Shown piece by piece: positions 14,281 to 15,653 of a DNA stretch of 15,653 nucleotides. Made by a program: the position numbers and the translations under genes. Position 1 is the stretch's first letter. Each line of letters starts with the position of its first letter. The notes beneath the pieces are model-generated. The model saw nothing but the letters and a program-made list of their open reading frames with translations, was not told the DNA's origin and ran no database searches. This DNA is from an uncultured Lachnospiraceae bacterium (GTDB taxonomy: Bacteria; Bacillota_A; Clostridia; Lachnospirales; Lachnospiraceae), in contig CAMWMM010000052.1 of the NCBI GenBank assembly GCA_947175285.1, forward strand, positions 1 through 15,653. Direction: 5' to 3'.

Positions 14281-15588
14281 TTACTGCTCTGTGCTTCCTG
14301 CAACCTGAATCTTTTCCATGCAGACCGCCAACGGCCCTTCAAATGATTCTTCCGTCTGTATCTGACTGGAGAAGAGTAAGGATTTCTGAGCTTCCAGGAT
14401 ATTTCCGTTGATGGATCCGCCTGTGACCGGAATCCTCTTTTCGCCATCGCAAAGATAAGCCAGTCTGATTTCCCCTCCAAAATGCCCGTTTAAGCTGTTC
14501 ATCTGGAAATCAGAGAAATTCACCACTTCAAGGTACGTTCCCTGTCTCATCTCATCCAGTGTCACGTTCCCTGCCGGAGCTCTGTAGCTTTCGTAATTGC
14601 CGGTAGGCTCCAGATTCAGGTAATAGGCGAAACGATTATTGCCGTGGATCATCTGAAGCTTTCCGTCCTGAATCAGTTCTCTGTCTTTCATGGGAATTCC
14701 TTCCGTACTGTACGGCACGGTGGCTTTCAGCGTCAGATTGATATTATCCTTTTGAACCGATTCACCCTGCACATTGCAGCCAATTTGGAATGTGGAATAT
14801 TTCCGGTATATCATGGAAGCAGCGGAGCGGTCCACATAATATTCGTAAATATCTCTCACATAAGGACCTGACAAAATCACGCGGTATTCTCCGGCAGGCG
14901 GTGCAGACACAGCTTTTGCCCTGTCGCGTGTCATCCGCAGGGTTTCTCTGACCTTATTTCGGAGCGGTTCCGTATCATTGTTCACATAAGCGAAATGCTG
15001 ATAAGTTTCAACATCCTGTCCCTCTGTACACTGTACCACGAATTCTCCCTGTACCCGGCTTTTACAGTAGCTCACATCCACTCCTTTGGAATTGATGATA
15101 TGGCAGGTGGTTCTCCGGACAAAAAGTTCCGCAGAATTTAAGAATACATCTGTCTCTTTATCTTCAGCGAACAAAGCCTCCGCAAAACTCTGCGCAATCT
15201 CTGTCAGCGATTTGTCATCAAGTGTTTTACCGCTCGGACAACCTGAAGCCTCCGGTGTTTCTCCCTGAGCATCTTTCTTTCCTGCATACAGTTCATAGTA
15301 TTTGTTTTTCACAAAACCTGCCGCATACAGGGTATCCAGGAACAATTCCACCATCATTTCTTCGGTATAGCTGTCCTGAACCTGCACCGTAGCGGAGCCC
15401 ATCATGTGACTGTCGCCATCCATAAACTCCTTGTATACAACAACCTCTGCCTGTCTTATATCCCCCATTCTCTGCATATCAAGGGATTTGCGGATGAAAT
15501 ACAGTTCTGCCTTTTCCTGTTTTGTTTCGGTTATCTGATATAATTCCACCCCGCTTTTTTTAAGGGCGGATAATATTTTTTCTATCAT
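14281..15588 (-). CDS. TldE/PmbA-like member of the TldD-PmbA metallopeptidase family
   Basis: This 435-residue cytoplasmic protein resembles the non-metal subunit of the TldD/TldE pair, which degrades unfolded or modified peptides (antitoxin CcdA, microcin precursors). Seen: an N-terminal helix and mixed domain with the early self-associating part (SHMMGSATVQVQD), then RVILSGPYVRDIYEYYVDRSA in the place where TldD carries HExxxH. That motif is absent here, so the protein should not bind zinc alone. C-terminal stretches IPMKDRELIQDG, NLEPTGNYESY and FSDFQMNSLNGHFGGEIRLAYL match the conserved end of the family. The ATG at 15588 has GAGGAA (complement of 15592-15597) close by. The frame stays open upstream to the window edge, so an earlier start cannot be excluded. 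A TldD partner, often directly upstream, would lie beyond base 15653. Confidence 0.85.
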   Translation of the reverse strand: MIEKILSALKKSGVELYQITETKQEKAELYFIRKSLDMQRMGDIRQAEVVVYKEFMDGDSHMMGSATVQVQDSYTEEMMVELFLDTLYAAGFVKNKYYELYAGKKDAQGETPEASGCPSGKTLDDKSLTEIAQSFAEALFAEDKETDVFLNSAELFVRRTTCHIINSKGVDVSYCKSRVQGEFVVQCTEGQDVETYQHFAYVNNDTEPLRNKVRETLRMTRDRAKAVSAPPAGEYRVILSGPYVRDIYEYYVDRSAASMIYRKYSTFQIGCNVQGESVQKDNINLTLKATVPYSTEGIPMKDRELIQDGKLQMIHGNNRFAYYLNLEPTGNYESYRAPAGNVTLDEMRQGTYLEVVNFSDFQMNSLNGHFGGEIRLAYLCDGEKRIPVTGGSINGNILEAQKSLLFSSQIQTEESFEGPLAVCMEKIQVAGSTEQ

Positions 15589-15653
15589 ATATTCCTCATT
15601 TCTGTGCTTTTTAATTGCACTTTCAAAATTTATTTCATATCCTGACCTTATCC

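Noticed and set aside
1..15653. CRISPR array, tRNA, rRNA, insertion sequence or phage genes
   Set aside because: No regularly spaced repeats, cloverleaf-like sequences, transposase or integrase motifs were found by reading.

Overview
The window looks like a chromosome segment of a low-to-moderate GC Gram-positive anaerobe of the Clostridia, most likely a Lachnospiraceae gut commensal. The support is AGGAGG-type ribosome binding sites, a TTG start, short operons, and protein families typical of that group: 7TM and multi-receiver hybrid kinases, a compact FAD/Rieske oxidoreductase, an AraC-GGDEF fusion, a Firmicute tocopherol-cyclase-like protein and DUF6512. Genus is not resolved. No rRNA, tRNA, CRISPR array, transposase or integrase was seen, and no gene-free stretch exceeds 300 bases.

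Region 1 (1-627, minus): the N-terminal 209 codons of a DHA2-type MFS drug exporter, with a good promoter whose -10 is overlapped by a perfect short palindrome. Region 2 (862-2568, plus): a compact three-gene operon of a PD-(D/E)XK-like nuclease with a C-terminal RAMA-like domain, a MutT/Nudix hydrolase and a DarG-like macro-domain protein. It has a well-formed promoter and ends at a rho-independent terminator. This is the best candidate for an undescribed genome-defence or nucleotide-damage cassette.

Region 3 (2657-9935, plus): a signalling operon. A hybrid histidine kinase with an extracytoplasmic sensor and two receivers is followed by a lipoprotein solute-binding protein with no permease or ATPase. 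Next come a second hybrid kinase (7TM sensor, PAS, kinase, receiver, HPt) and a stand-alone receiver. Together they contain every part of a multistep phosphorelay, and the binding protein may act as a sensor subunit. A perfect 11-bp inverted repeat lies in the 5' leader just after the promoter.

Region 4 (9981-11279, plus): an FAD oxidoreductase with a shortened Rieske [2Fe-2S] end. Region 5 (12634-11257, minus): an AraC-DNA-binding/GGDEF fusion and a DUF6512 membrane protein, whose 3' end overlaps the convergent oxidoreductase gene. Region 6 (12787-14209, plus): a tocopherol-cyclase-family protein, divergent from the AraC-GGDEF gene across a shared control region with a spaced inverted repeat, then an isochorismatase-type cysteine hydrolase that probably uses a TTG start. 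A hairpin separates it from region 7 (15588-14281, minus), a TldE/PmbA-like protease-family protein whose usual TldD partner would lie beyond the right edge.

All family assignments come from reading motifs by eye; no database search was run.
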